From CAYJPV01 sp964396055 (GTDB taxonomy: Bacteria; Acidobacteriota; Vicinamibacteria; Vicinamibacterales; JAKQTR01): a stretch of DNA of 64,000 nucleotides. Each line of letters opens with the position of its first letter. The stretch's first letter is position 1. Positions 41,000 to 50,800 of this stretch are shown piece by piece. The stretch covers positions 1 to 64,000 of the forward strand of contig CAYNDV010000003.1 of NCBI GenBank assembly GCA_964396055.1, read 5' to 3'. The notes below the pieces were generated by a model. The model was given only the letters and a program-made list of their open reading frames with translations, ran no database searches and was not told the DNA's origin. The translations under genes were made by a program, and so were the position numbers.

Positions 41000-42322
41000 T
41001 CAACTGCGCAGCAGGCCGGACGGTGTTGACCGGTGCCGCAGCCGTGGCCAGGCGGCCGCGTACCCCAGCACCACCACAAAGCAGACGAGCGGCACGCCGA
41101 ACCCGGCCCGCATCGACCAGCGGTCGGCCATCGCGCCCATCACCAGCGGCATGACGGCACCGCCCACGATGGCCATCACGATGTAGGCGGCGGCCCGCTT
41201 GGCTTCGGCGCCGAGCCCGTCGATCCCGAGGGCGAAGATCGTCGGGAACATGATCGACATGAAGAAAAACGTCGCGAAGAGCGCCGCCACCGACGCCCAC
41301 CCCGCGGGCAGCATCACGACGGCCGTCACCACCACGTTGACCAGCGCGAAGGCCGACAGCATCGCATGCGCGCGGAAGCGGCGCAGCAACGCGGCGCCGA
41401 TGAACCGCCCGGCCAGGAACAGGCCGAAGCCGCCGAACGACAGCAACTGCGACGCGGCCCGCTCCGTGATGCGCCGGCCCTCGGGCGTCTCGTGCGTCCA
41501 CGCCGCCGGCAGCGCCGACGCGGCCTCAGCGCCGAGCACGGGCATGTCCGCCACGATGTAGTTGATGAAGAAGCTGAAGATGCCCGTCTGGGCGGCCACG
41601 TAGAAGAACTGGGCCACCACCGCCAGGACGAAGTGCGGGTGGCTCCAGATCGAACGGGCCGGCCCCGCCTGCGCGCCTCCGCCGTCGTCTTCACCCACCA
41701 GGTCGGGCATCTCGGCCCGGCTGAAGAGCAGCGCCAGCACCACCACCACGATGCCGATGCCCAGGTAGGGGAGGTAGAGGGTCTCGTTGCTGCGGTTTAT
41801 CTCGCCCGTGGCCGACAACACGAACTGGCCGCCGATGAGGGGCCCCAGGATCCAGCCGACGCCATTGCAGCTCTGCGCCAGGTTGATGCGGGCCGCGCCG
41901 TACTCGGGCGGACCCAGGACCGTGGTGTACGGGTTCGCGACCGTCTCGAGGCAGGTCAGGCCGGTCGCCAGGATGAACAGACCGGTCAGGAACGCGCCGA
42001 ACGTCCCGATGCGCGTCGCCGGAATGAACCAGAACGCGCCCACCGCAATGAGGCCGAGCCCCGTCACGATGGCCGCCTTGTAGCCGAAGCGGCGCGCGAG
42101 GCGCCCCGCCGGGATGGCCATCAGGAAGTAGCCCATGTAGTTGGCGAACTGCACGAACGCCGACTGGGCCTTGGTCACCTCCAGCGAGTTCTGGAAGTGC
42201 TTGTTCAGGACGTCGATCAGGCCGTTGCACAGGCCCCACAGCAGGAACAGGCTGCTGACCAGCGCGAAGGTGAAGGCATGATTGCGGCCGTCCCGGGTCC
42301 GGAACATCCCTGCCAGGCTCAT
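41000..42322 (-). CDS. FucP/NagP-like MFS sugar:proton symporter
   Basis: A 440-residue major-facilitator permease with 12 predicted helices. The opening FALVSSLFLLWGLCNGLIDVLNKHFQ, with RLARRFGYKAAIVTGL in loop 2-3 and NLAQSCNGVGWILGPLIGG in helix 5, is the FucP-family pattern (L-fucose, glucose/galactose or N-acetylglucosamine permeases). An insert before TM8 (ADMPVLGAEAASALPAAWTHETPEG) is unusual. Given the two fucosidase genes in the window, L-fucose is a reasonable cargo, but this is inference. TAAGAT sits eight bases before ATG 42322 with no Shine-Dalgarno. Confidence 0.87.
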   Translation of the reverse strand: MSLAGMFRTRDGRNHAFTFALVSSLFLLWGLCNGLIDVLNKHFQNSLEVTKAQSAFVQFANYMGYFLMAIPAGRLARRFGYKAAIVTGLGLIAVGAFWFIPATRIGTFGAFLTGLFILATGLTCLETVANPYTTVLGPPEYGAARINLAQSCNGVGWILGPLIGGQFVLSATGEINRSNETLYLPYLGIGIVVVVLALLFSRAEMPDLVGEDDGGGAQAGPARSIWSHPHFVLAVVAQFFYVAAQTGIFSFFINYIVADMPVLGAEAASALPAAWTHETPEGRRITERAASQLLSFGGFGLFLAGRFIGAALLRRFRAHAMLSAFALVNVVVTAVVMLPAGWASVAALFATFFFMSIMFPTIFALGIDGLGAEAKRAAAYIVMAIVGGAVMPLVMGAMADRWSMRAGFGVPLVCFVVVLGYAAAWPRLRHRSTPSGLLRS

Positions 42323-42330
42323 GGCCGGGC

Positions 42331-42336
42331 ATCTTA
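42331..42336 (-). promoter_or_regulatory. -10 box of the FucP-like gene
   Basis: TAAGAT on the minus strand, eight bases before the ATG at 42322; the same hexamer and near-identical spacing as at the racemase gene. No matching -35 is apparent. Confidence 0.4.
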
Positions 42337-42341
42337 CTCGG

Positions 42342-42369
42342 GGCCAGGGCCCGGGGGCTAGGGGCGACC
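42342..42369. repeat. Degenerate 7-base periodic tract
   Basis: Four 7-base units GGCCAGG, GCCCGGG, GGCTAGG, GGCGACC lie between the FucP-like and GH43 genes. The third unit resembles the reverse complement of the CTAGCCT array. It may be a decayed heptamer array; the match is weak. Confidence 0.3.
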
Positions 42370-42404
42370 CGGAGCACGGTCGAAGGGTCGGGGCTGGCGG
42401 CTCG

Positions 42405-44033
42405 TTATCGGAGCGCCCGGTACGTGAAGCCCCTGAAGCGTACCTCACCCTGGCCCGCCGCGTAGAGCGCCGGCCGCAGGCTGAGGAAGTCGTACGCCAC
42501 GTTGTGGTGATAGCCGGACACCTCCATCCGTGTGCCGAACCGCTCCCACGCCTTCCCGTCGGCGCTGTACTCGATGGTGACGATGTGCTCGTCGTTCGTC
42601 AGGCGCAGGTGCAGGGTGCGCCCCAGGTGACCGGGCTTCCCGCTGACCCGCTCGGTGCCGTAGCGGTGCATGACGAAATCCTTGTCCGAGTACCCGAGGC
42701 CCGCGTACAGGCGGCTGTTGTAGAACGTCAAGATGCCGGCCGTGGCTCCGGGGTCGATCTCAACCTCCACCTGAATCTGGTAGGCATGGTCGCCGGTCAC
42801 GAACCACAGCGGCGAACTGTCGGCGGGCGTCGTGCCGCGGGCCTTCAGCACCAGCGTGCCGAGGTCGAACCGGTACCGCTCCCGATCCGTGTCGGTGCCC
42901 TTGTAGAAGCTCCACTGCACGCCCATCTTCTCCGGCGTGAACGGCCCGCTGAACGGGAACCCGTGGGGCCCCGCCGTGGGCGCCGGCATCCGGATCGGCC
43001 GCGCCACGTCCTCCCCCGCGGCCTTGAACCAGCCATCGTCGGTCCACACCACGGGCTCCAGGATCGTCTGCCGCCCGAGGTTGTAGAAGCCGTTCTCGTA
43101 CGCGTGATAGACGACGTACCACCGGCCGTCCGGGCCTTCGACCAGGGTGGCGTGACCCTTGGACCACCAGCGTTCGTCGCGTGAGACCGTGCGGATGATG
43201 GGGTTGTACGGCGAGTTCTCCCACGGGCCCTCGATGGTCTTCGATCGCGCCGCAATCACCATGTGGCTGGTGGGCGGTCCGGCCGTGCCGCCCTCGGCCA
43301 GCACCATGTAGTAGTAGTCGCCCCGCTTGAGCATCTTCGGGCCTTCCTGGGCAAAGCCTTCCACCACCCAGTCGGCGGGGTACTGCCAGCCGTCGTAGAC
43401 CTTCTTCATGGGCGCGGTCACCGACAGGCCATCCGAGGCCAGCGGCACCATGAAACCGCCGCTGAGGAACAGGTACCGTGCACCGTCCGGGCCGACGACG
43501 TGGCCCGGGTCGATGCGGCCGACCTTGAGGTCGATGGGGTCGCTCCACGGCCCGCGGATGTCGTCGGCCCAGATGACGTAGTTCGATCGGTACGGCGACC
43601 CGATGCCCGGGAAGTAGATGTAGTAGCGGCCCCGGTGCTTCACGAGATCCGGGGCCCACACCGAGCCGACGTTTCGGGCGAGCGCCGGGCCGATCGGCTG
43701 CCAGTTCACCAGGTCGCGCGAGTGCCAGATGACGAGGCCGGGGTAGGCATCGAACGACGAGAACGTCATGTAGTAGTCGGCGCCGTCCTTCAGGATTGAG
43801 GGGTCGGGATGATCGCCGGCGACGATCGGATTCAGGAAGGAGCCGTTGCCGAGGTCGGCCTTGCGCTGGCCTTCGACCCCGCGGGCCCAGGGCGAGCCGG
43901 GTGATGGCGGGTCCTGGCTGGCGTGTGGCAGAGACGACACCAGGAAAGCCGCCGTCAGTATCAGCGCCATAGAGGACATACCACTGATCTTGCGTGGATG
44001 GCCGGGTGTGTTCCCAATCGGTTCCTGGGTCAT
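42405..44033 (-). CDS. Secreted GH43 family glycosidase
   Basis: A 542-residue enzyme. A signal peptide (SSMALILTAAFLVSSLPHA) follows an 18-residue N-terminal extension. The five-bladed GH43 propeller shows the catalytic base in NPIVAGDHPDPSILKDG, the pKa-modulating Asp in VGRIDPGHVV and the acid in WVVEGFAQEGPKM; a C-terminal beta-sandwich of about 190 residues completes the GH43 plus GH43_C2-like layout. Activities in the family are beta-xylosidase, alpha-L-arabinofuranosidase and galactan hydrolases. It is divergent from the TonB receptor gene. The N-terminal start is uncertain: ATG 43979 would remove the extension. Confidence 0.88.
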   Translation of the reverse strand: MTQEPIGNTPGHPRKISGMSSMALILTAAFLVSSLPHASQDPPSPGSPWARGVEGQRKADLGNGSFLNPIVAGDHPDPSILKDGADYYMTFSSFDAYPGLVIWHSRDLVNWQPIGPALARNVGSVWAPDLVKHRGRYYIYFPGIGSPYRSNYVIWADDIRGPWSDPIDLKVGRIDPGHVVGPDGARYLFLSGGFMVPLASDGLSVTAPMKKVYDGWQYPADWVVEGFAQEGPKMLKRGDYYYMVLAEGGTAGPPTSHMVIAARSKTIEGPWENSPYNPIIRTVSRDERWWSKGHATLVEGPDGRWYVVYHAYENGFYNLGRQTILEPVVWTDDGWFKAAGEDVARPIRMPAPTAGPHGFPFSGPFTPEKMGVQWSFYKGTDTDRERYRFDLGTLVLKARGTTPADSSPLWFVTGDHAYQIQVEVEIDPGATAGILTFYNSRLYAGLGYSDKDFVMHRYGTERVSGKPGHLGRTLHLRLTNDEHIVTIEYSADGKAWERFGTRMEVSGYHHNVAYDFLSLRPALYAAGQGEVRFRGFTYRALR

Positions 44034-44107
44034 GGCGGGGTCCTGTGGTCGATTTCGGCTGAGATTGCGTTCTGTTCGGGTATTGACCCCTGGATTTCAC
44101 AATAGAT

Positions 44108-44123
44108 CTTGACATCCGTCAAG
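44108..44123. promoter_or_regulatory. Inverted repeat in the GH43/TonB-receptor divergent region
   Basis: CTTGAC, four bases, GTCAAG: perfect 6-bp arms in the 283-base gap between the two divergent genes. It is a candidate operator for a carbohydrate-responsive repressor. The rest of the gap (44034-44316) holds the promoter proposed for the receptor and nothing else I recognise. Confidence 0.4.
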
Positions 44124-44156
44124 GAATGGTTTTTTCTAGTGCCAGCGCCGATTGGA

Positions 44157-44185
44157 TTGTCCACTTTGCGTCTGGCTGAGATAGT
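44157..44185 (+). promoter_or_regulatory. Putative TonB-receptor gene promoter
   Basis: TTGTCC (44157-44162) and GATAGT (44180-44185) with a 17-base spacer. This would give a leader of about 125 bases before the Shine-Dalgarno AGGAGG at 44306-44311. Confidence 0.3.
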
Positions 44186-44316
44186 TGTCAGGCGGATCGA
44201 GACGGCCTCCTGGACAAGGGTTCGACGGCGCCCGCCGCACTTACGTTGGTAGGGGGAAACCGGTTCACGCCGCAGCGTCCGCGTCGCCCGACGCGTCCGT
44301 GTCCCAGGAGGATCGT

Positions 44317-47300
44317 ATGAGGAAGTTGGTTGTGAGGCTCGCGATCGTCGCGGTCCTCGTCGCGCTGGCCTCGATGGGCGTCAGCGCCCAGGACTACCGC
44401 GCCCGCGTGCAGGGCTCCATCGTCGACAGCAGCCAGGCGGCCCTGCCGGGCGCCACCGTCGAACTGATCAACGAGGCCACGGGTATCAAGGCGTTCAGGG
44501 TCGCCGACGGCGAAGGCCGGTACCTGTTCGACTTCGTGGAACCCGGCACCTACACGGTGACGGCCGAACTCGCCGGCTTCAAGAAGGCCGAGCGCAAGGG
44601 CATCCGCGTGCAGCAGCGCGGGGACGTCACCGCCGACCTGGCCCTGGAGATCGGCACGCTGGCCGAGACCGTCACGGTCCAGGCGGAGGCCACGCAGGTC
44701 CAGCTCAACAGCAGCAACGCGCAGATCACGCTGGAGCGCCAGCTCATCGACCAGATGCCGCTCAGCGGGCGCAATCCCTACAACCTGGCGATGCTCGACC
44801 CGACGCTGAACCCCGGCGTGGGCAGCACGGCGAACGAGAACCGGCCGTACCACCACGCCTTCGCCAACGACTACGACGCGGGCGGCGGCACGCGGCGGGC
44901 CAACGACGTGCTGCTCGACGGCGTGCCGCTCAACGCCAGCTACAAGACGGCGTACACGCCGGCGATGGACGCGGTCGAGGAAATCACGGTGTCCAAGGCC
45001 AGCGCGGACGCCGAGAACGGCAACAGCCTGGGCGGCATCATCAGCCTGAACATGAAGTCGGGCACCAACACCCTCAAGGGCAGCGGCTACTACTTCATGC
45101 GCGACCCCAGCATGAACGCCATTGCCGATCCGACGCTGGTCATCCCGCCCGGCACCGACACGGCGACGCGGCGGGGCGCGAAGCTCAAGATGTACGGCGG
45201 CACGGCGGGCCTGCCCATCAAGAAGAACCGGCTGTTCAGCTTCACGTCCTTCGAGCAGTGGGACGACAACCGGCCGCTCACCATCGTCCGGACGGTGCCG
45301 ACCGCGGCCGAGCGCGGCGGTGATTTCAGCCAGTCGACCCTCAGCGGCCGCGTGCGGACCATCTACAACCCGTACACGTCGGTGGTCAACCCCGCCACGA
45401 ACCGGGTGATCCGCGATCCGTTCGCCGGCAACGTGATTCCGTCGTCGATGATCGACCCCACCGCGCAGAAGATCATGCAGGAGCTGCCGATGCCCAACCT
45501 GCCGGGCTTCCAGGACAACCTGCAGTACGGCATCTACGAGAAGACCGACTACTGGAACTTCTCGGAACGCGTGGACTGGAACATCACGGACAACTGGAAG
45601 ATCTTCGCGCGGTACGGCCAGTTCAAGGCCAACCTGTACCAGCAGAACCCGACCGACGCGGGCTACTTCCCGCTCTCGGGCAGCAACCGCTACGGCATGA
45701 GCTCGGCCGCCGACGCCGTGTGGGTGATGTCGAACAAGGCCACCCTCAACATCCGCGGCAGCTACTACAACATGACCGACGAGTACTACAATCCGTCGCT
45801 GCTGCTGGGCGCCGACGGCCTCGCCGGCTACTGGCCCAACAACCCGTGGTACTCGTCGCTCTACAACAGCGGCTACGTCTACTACCCTGCGCTGGACGTG
45901 ACCAGCGGCAGCGGCACCGGCACCACCAACCGCCTCGGCCGCCAGGGACGCGAATGGTTCCAGCATCCCAACGCCTGGACGGCGTCGGCCCGCATGAACT
46001 GGTACGAGGGCCGGCACAATATGAAGTGGGGCGCGGAAGTTCGCTCCTACTACGGCGAGGCCGCCCGGTTCGAGCCGATCAACCTCGTCTTCAACTCCAC
46101 CCTGACCGCCAACAGTTCCGACTCGCCCGACATCGTCAACACGGGCAACCAGTGGGCGACGTTCCTCCTGGGCACGCTCGACGGTCAGACCAGCGCGCGG
46201 CTGGTGCCGCTGCAGACGCCGGACTCGCGCGGCTACGGCGCGTACTTCCAGGACGACTGGCGCGTCAACGAGCGCCTGACGCTCAACCTGGGACTGCGCT
46301 GGGAGTACGAGCCGGGCGCCACCGATGCGGACAACCGGCTGTCGGTGCGCTACGACCTGACGCAGCCGATCCCCGAGATGGTGGCCACACCGCCGGCGAT
46401 GCCGGCCCAGGCCCTGGCACTGATGGCCAGCAAGGGCTACGGGTACACCTATAACGGGGCCTGGGTGTTCGCCAGCGACGACGACCCCAACGTCGTGAAC
46501 ATCACGCCGTGGAACTTCCTGCCGCGTTTCGGGGCGGTCTACAACCTCGGCGGCGACAAGGTCATCCGGTTCGCCTACGGCCGCTACCTGCGGTCCTACA
46601 GCGCGGTCCGTGAGACCCTGGGCGACTACGTCAATCAGTACACGGGCTACGCCCAGACCACCAACACGCTCGGCCTGGCCAGCGGCGTGCCACGCCAGGT
46701 GCTGGCCAACCCGTATCCGGCCGGCGTCAACCCCGTCATCGAGGGTTACGGGCAGGCCTACGGACGCTACACCGGCCTCGGCGGCGCGATCAGCCTGGAC
46801 GAGTGGGAGCAGCGGCCGCAGATCAACGACCGGTTCAACGTGTCCTACCAGCAGAAGATCTGGCTCGGCATCGTGGCCGACATCAGCTACTTCTTCAACT
46901 ACGGATCGCGGGTGCCGTACGACGTCAACCTGAACATGATGGACCCGGCGTTCCGGTACGAGCTGAAGACCGGCATCACGACGCAGGTGGCCAACCCCTT
47001 CCGCAACTACCTGACCGTGGACAAGTTCCCGGGCGCCCTGCGCAACGCGTCCACCGTGACGATGGGCAGCCTGCTGGTGCCGTACCCGCAGTACACCTCC
47101 ATCACCCAGACCAACACCAACGGGCGCGTCGCTAAGACGCACACCTTCGAGGCCCGTCTGCAGCGGCCGTTCGTCCACGGCCTGAGCTTCCTCGCGTCCT
47201 ACGCGTACAACAACGAGAAGCGCCAGGAGTGGTTCGACGACATCGCCAACTACAAGGTCCTGACCAGCGGCGGCACGGACGGCTGGGAGTGGCGGCCGGT

Positions 47301-47823
47301 GGCCGACGTGCCGTTCCACCGCTTCACCGCCGCCCTGACGTGGCAGATCCCCGTGGGTAAGGAGCGCAAGTACGGGTCGTCGATGCCCACGGCCCTAGAC
47401 TGGGTGGTCGGCGGCTGGCAGTACTCGCTCTCGACGCGCACCTACTCGGGCCGTCCGATTCTCTTCAACACCAGCTACGTCGTGTCGGGGAACCCGAAGC
47501 TCGACAACCCGACGCGCGGCAAATGGTTCGACACCTCGATGTTCAAGGTGGCCGACACCTACACGCCACGGTCGAACCCGTGGTACTACAGCGGCCTGAA
47601 CGGTCCGGGCTGGTCGCTGACGGACATGACCCTGACAAAGAACTTCGCCTTCTCCAACCGGTACCGGCTGGAGGCACGTATCGAGGCCTATAACGCGTTC
47701 AACCAGGTCATCTGGGACAACCCTGACCTCTCCATCTCGAGCTCGAACTTCGGCAAAGTGACGCGCAAGCGCGTCGACGGCAACGGGCGCGAGATCCAGA
47801 TCGGCGTGCGGTTCGTGTTCTAA
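44317..47823 (+). CDS. Oar-like TonB-dependent receptor with carboxypeptidase-regulatory-like domain
   Basis: A 1168-residue outer-membrane transporter. Signal peptide (LVVRLAIVAVLVALASMGVSAQ); a CarboxypepD_reg-like domain (RARVQGSIVDSSQAALPGATVELIN...GRYLFDFVEPGTYTVTAELAGF) at about residues 25-110; a plug with the paired ETVTVQAEATQVQ and DQMPLSGRNPYNLAMLDP motifs; then a large beta-barrel ending in EIQIGVRFVF. This is the acidobacterial Oar/SusC-like class. No SusD-like lipoprotein gene adjoins it. ATG 44317 has AGGAGG upstream. It is followed by a strong terminator and then by secreted pectinase-like genes, so import of oligosaccharides is the likely role. Confidence 0.93.
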   Translation: MRKLVVRLAIVAVLVALASMGVSAQDYRARVQGSIVDSSQAALPGATVELINEATGIKAFRVADGEGRYLFDFVEPGTYTVTAELAGFKKAERKGIRVQQRGDVTADLALEIGTLAETVTVQAEATQVQLNSSNAQITLERQLIDQMPLSGRNPYNLAMLDPTLNPGVGSTANENRPYHHAFANDYDAGGGTRRANDVLLDGVPLNASYKTAYTPAMDAVEEITVSKASADAENGNSLGGIISLNMKSGTNTLKGSGYYFMRDPSMNAIADPTLVIPPGTDTATRRGAKLKMYGGTAGLPIKKNRLFSFTSFEQWDDNRPLTIVRTVPTAAERGGDFSQSTLSGRVRTIYNPYTSVVNPATNRVIRDPFAGNVIPSSMIDPTAQKIMQELPMPNLPGFQDNLQYGIYEKTDYWNFSERVDWNITDNWKIFARYGQFKANLYQQNPTDAGYFPLSGSNRYGMSSAADAVWVMSNKATLNIRGSYYNMTDEYYNPSLLLGADGLAGYWPNNPWYSSLYNSGYVYYPALDVTSGSGTGTTNRLGRQGREWFQHPNAWTASARMNWYEGRHNMKWGAEVRSYYGEAARFEPINLVFNSTLTANSSDSPDIVNTGNQWATFLLGTLDGQTSARLVPLQTPDSRGYGAYFQDDWRVNERLTLNLGLRWEYEPGATDADNRLSVRYDLTQPIPEMVATPPAMPAQALALMASKGYGYTYNGAWVFASDDDPNVVNITPWNFLPRFGAVYNLGGDKVIRFAYGRYLRSYSAVRETLGDYVNQYTGYAQTTNTLGLASGVPRQVLANPYPAGVNPVIEGYGQAYGRYTGLGGAISLDEWEQRPQINDRFNVSYQQKIWLGIVADISYFFNYGSRVPYDVNLNMMDPAFRYELKTGITTQVANPFRNYLTVDKFPGALRNASTVTMGSLLVPYPQYTSITQTNTNGRVAKTHTFEARLQRPFVHGLSFLASYAYNNEKRQEWFDDIANYKVLTSGGTDGWEWRPVADVPFHRFTAALTWQIPVGKERKYGSSMPTALDWVVGGWQYSLSTRTYSGRPILFNTSYVVSGNPKLDNPTRGKWFDTSMFKVADTYTPRSNPWYYSGLNGPGWSLTDMTLTKNFAFSNRYRLEARIEAYNAFNQVIWDNPDLSISSSNFGKVTRKRVDGNGREIQIGVRFVF

Positions 47824-47841
47824 CTCCTCTCCTCCGCTGTC

Positions 47842-47877
47842 GCCGGGGCGAGGCCCACTCGCCCCGGCTTCTTTTTT
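47842..47877 (+). terminator. Strong rho-independent terminator after the TonB receptor
   Basis: GCCGGGGCGAG (47842-47852) pairs perfectly with CTCGCCCCGGC (47858-47868) over a five-base loop, followed by TTCTTTTTT. It ends only nine bases before the ATG of the next gene, so that gene needs a promoter within or downstream of the hairpin, or depends on read-through. Confidence 0.9.
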
Positions 47878-47886
47878 CCCTCCGCC

Positions 47887-50800
47887 ATGACAACCAGGAC
47901 CCGACTCTCCGGCACCAGGCCCCGCTTCGGGCGGACGGCGCGGATGTTCTTCGGGCCGGCCTTCATGCTGGGGACGCTGGTCGTCGGCCCGGGGCAGGGA
48001 CCGGACGGCAAGGTCTGCGCCGCCGCACCTCAGGATGCCCCGAGGCCTGCTGTCTCGGTGCACGCCGGCGCCGATGGACGCCTCGTCTACACGACGGACG
48101 CCGCCGGCACGCGCGTCCTCGACTTCTCGCACGCGGGCTACGGCGGCGGCGGCGCGGCCATCCCGGATGTTCCGGTACGGATCGTCGTTTCGCCTGACGG
48201 CCGGCGGGACGCCGCCCGCATCCAGGCGGCACTCGATCTGGTGGCCGACATGCCGGCCGACGCCCGCGGCCTGCGCGGCGCCGTGCTCCTGACCGGCGGC
48301 CGGTTTTCTATCGACACGGACGTGCGCGTACGCGCCAGCGGGGTGGTGTTGCGCGGCTCCGGCACCGGAGACGCGGGCACCGTGCTGGTGGCGGCCGGTA
48401 CGGACCGCCGATCACTCGTGGTCGTGGCCGGCAGCGGCGAGCGGACGGTGGACGCCGCATCGCGGGTGCAGGTGGCCGACGACTACGTGCCGTCCGGGGC
48501 CCGATCGTTCACGCTCGCCGTGGCCGGCACGTTCGCCGTCGGTGACCGGGTCATCGTGCACCGGCCGTCCACCGCGGCGTGGATTGCGCGGCTGGGCATG
48601 AACCTGTTCGCGGGCTGGCGGCCCGAGAACCGCCTGCACTGGCAGCCGGGCTCGCGTGACCTCGAGTGGGATCGCACCATCACGGCCGTTGACGGGGCCC
48701 GCGTGACCCTCGATGCCCCCATCACAACGGCCCTGGATCGCCGCTACGGCGGCGGGTCGCTGGCGAGGTACACGTTCCCGGGCCGGATTCGCCACGCCGG
48801 CGTGGAGCACCTGCGGCTCGAGTCGGCGTACGATCCCGCGCGGCCGCTCGACGAGGACCATGCCTGGTTCGGGATCACCCTGGACCGCGTCGAGCACACG
48901 TGGATCCGTCAGGTCACCCTGAAGCATTTCGCCGGATCGGCCGTCTACGTCGCGCCGGGCGCGACGGCCGTCACGGTTGAGGAGGTGGCGGCGGCGGCGC
49001 CAGTGTCCGAGATCGGCGGGTTCCGGCGGCGCGTATTCGACATTGCCGGCCAACTCGTCCTGGTCCGCCGCTGCCGGAGCGAGCAGGGCATCCACGATTT
49101 CGTGGCGGGGTTCGCCAGTGCGGGCCCGAACGTCTTCCTCGAGTCGCGTGCGGATGGCGCCCTGGATTTCAGCGGGCCGCTGGAGAGCTGGGCGTCCGGC
49201 GTGCTCTACGACAACGTCATCATCCGCGGCAACGCGATCCGCCTCACGAATGTGGGCACCGCCGGACAGGGACAGGGCTGGGCGGCCGCGAACTCGGTGG
49301 TCTGGAACAGCGAAGCCACCGACGTGGAAGTGCAGAGCCCGCCGGATGCCGTCAACCAGGCGTACGGCACCAAGGGCGTCGTGACCGGCGATGGCATCGT
49401 CTGGGATCCCCGGACCATGCCGTTCCGCGACTTCTATCGCGGCATGCCGGTCGCGCCGCGGAGCCTGTATCTCACGCAGCTCGCCGAGCGCCTCGGGGCG
49501 GACGCCGTCGCCGCCATCGAGCGGAGGCCGATCGGGACCGATCCAGGCTCCAGCCGCCGGCTGAGCGAGGCCGACGTCGACGCCTTCGAAGCCCGCGTGG
49601 CCGCTTCGGCAGCGGGAAGGCCGGCGCCGCCCCTGCGCGTCGAAGCCGGTGCCTTCATGCTCGGCCCGGACCGGGCCTGGACGGCGCGCACCGGATACTC
49701 GTGGTTCCAGGCGCAGATGCCGCCGGCGCTCGCGAAGATCTTCGGCCCGGCGCTCACGCGCTTCGCGCCGGGCCGGATCGGGATCGGGCTGACCGACGAC
49801 ATCGCCGCCGTGGCCGCCGCGATGCCGCCACGGTCCGCGTTCTACCAGCACTACGGTCTGTGGTACGACCGGCGGCGGGTCGATCACAACTACTACGGAT
49901 CGCCGGAGCAGCGCACCGGCGACGTCTGGGCGCCGTTCATGGAACTGCCATGGGCGCGCAGCGGGCAGGGCAAGGCCTGGGACGGATTGAGCCGCTACGA
50001 CCTCACCCGGTTCAACCCCTGGTATTTCGATCGCGTGGCGGCGTTCGCCCGCGAAGCCGACCGGCGCGGGTTGATCCTGTACCACCACTTCTACTTCCAG
50101 CACTGGCTGCTGGAGAGCCGGTCGCACTATGTCGACTTCCCGTGGCGGCCGGTCAATGCGATCCAGGACACCGGGTTGCCTGACGAGGTGCCGGCCGCCG
50201 ACGTGTTCTACGACCTGTCGAGCCCGCTGCGCCGCGACCTGCACCGCCGCTACATCCGCCACACGCTGGATGTGCTGGGTGATCGGACCAACGTGGTCTT
50301 CGGGATCGACCGCGAATACACCGGGCCGCTGCCGTTCGTGCAGTTCTGGCTCGACACCATCGCCGAGTGGCAGCGGGAGCGCGGAAAGACCGTGTTGGTG
50401 GCGCTGGAGATCCCGAAGGACCAGATGGACACCATCCTCGACGACCCCGTGCGCGGTCCCCTGATTGCGGCGATCGACGTCCTGGGGTGGGTGTACCGGG
50501 CGGATGGCTCGTTGTTCGCCGCACGGGGCGGCATCAACCGCGCGCCCCGTGAGCAGCGGCCAGACATCGCCACCGCCGCCGAACTCGACGCGCTGAAGAC
50601 GAAGCTCGGCATTGCGCCAACGGACCAGAAGGACTTCCTGAGCGGGCCCGAGTTCCAGCGGCTGTTCGACACGCTCTGGGCTGGCTCGAAACCGATGAAG
50701 TACCGCGCGTGGCGGGAGTACCGCGACGCGCATCCCCGCGTGGTCGCGCTGTGGGAGGCCGATGAGTACCCGGCGGTCACGGCGGCCGTCGAACGGCTCG

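Noticed and set aside
44188..47319. 1043-codon open frame antisense to the TonB receptor
   Set aside because: No recognisable domain; the receptor on the plus strand is complete.
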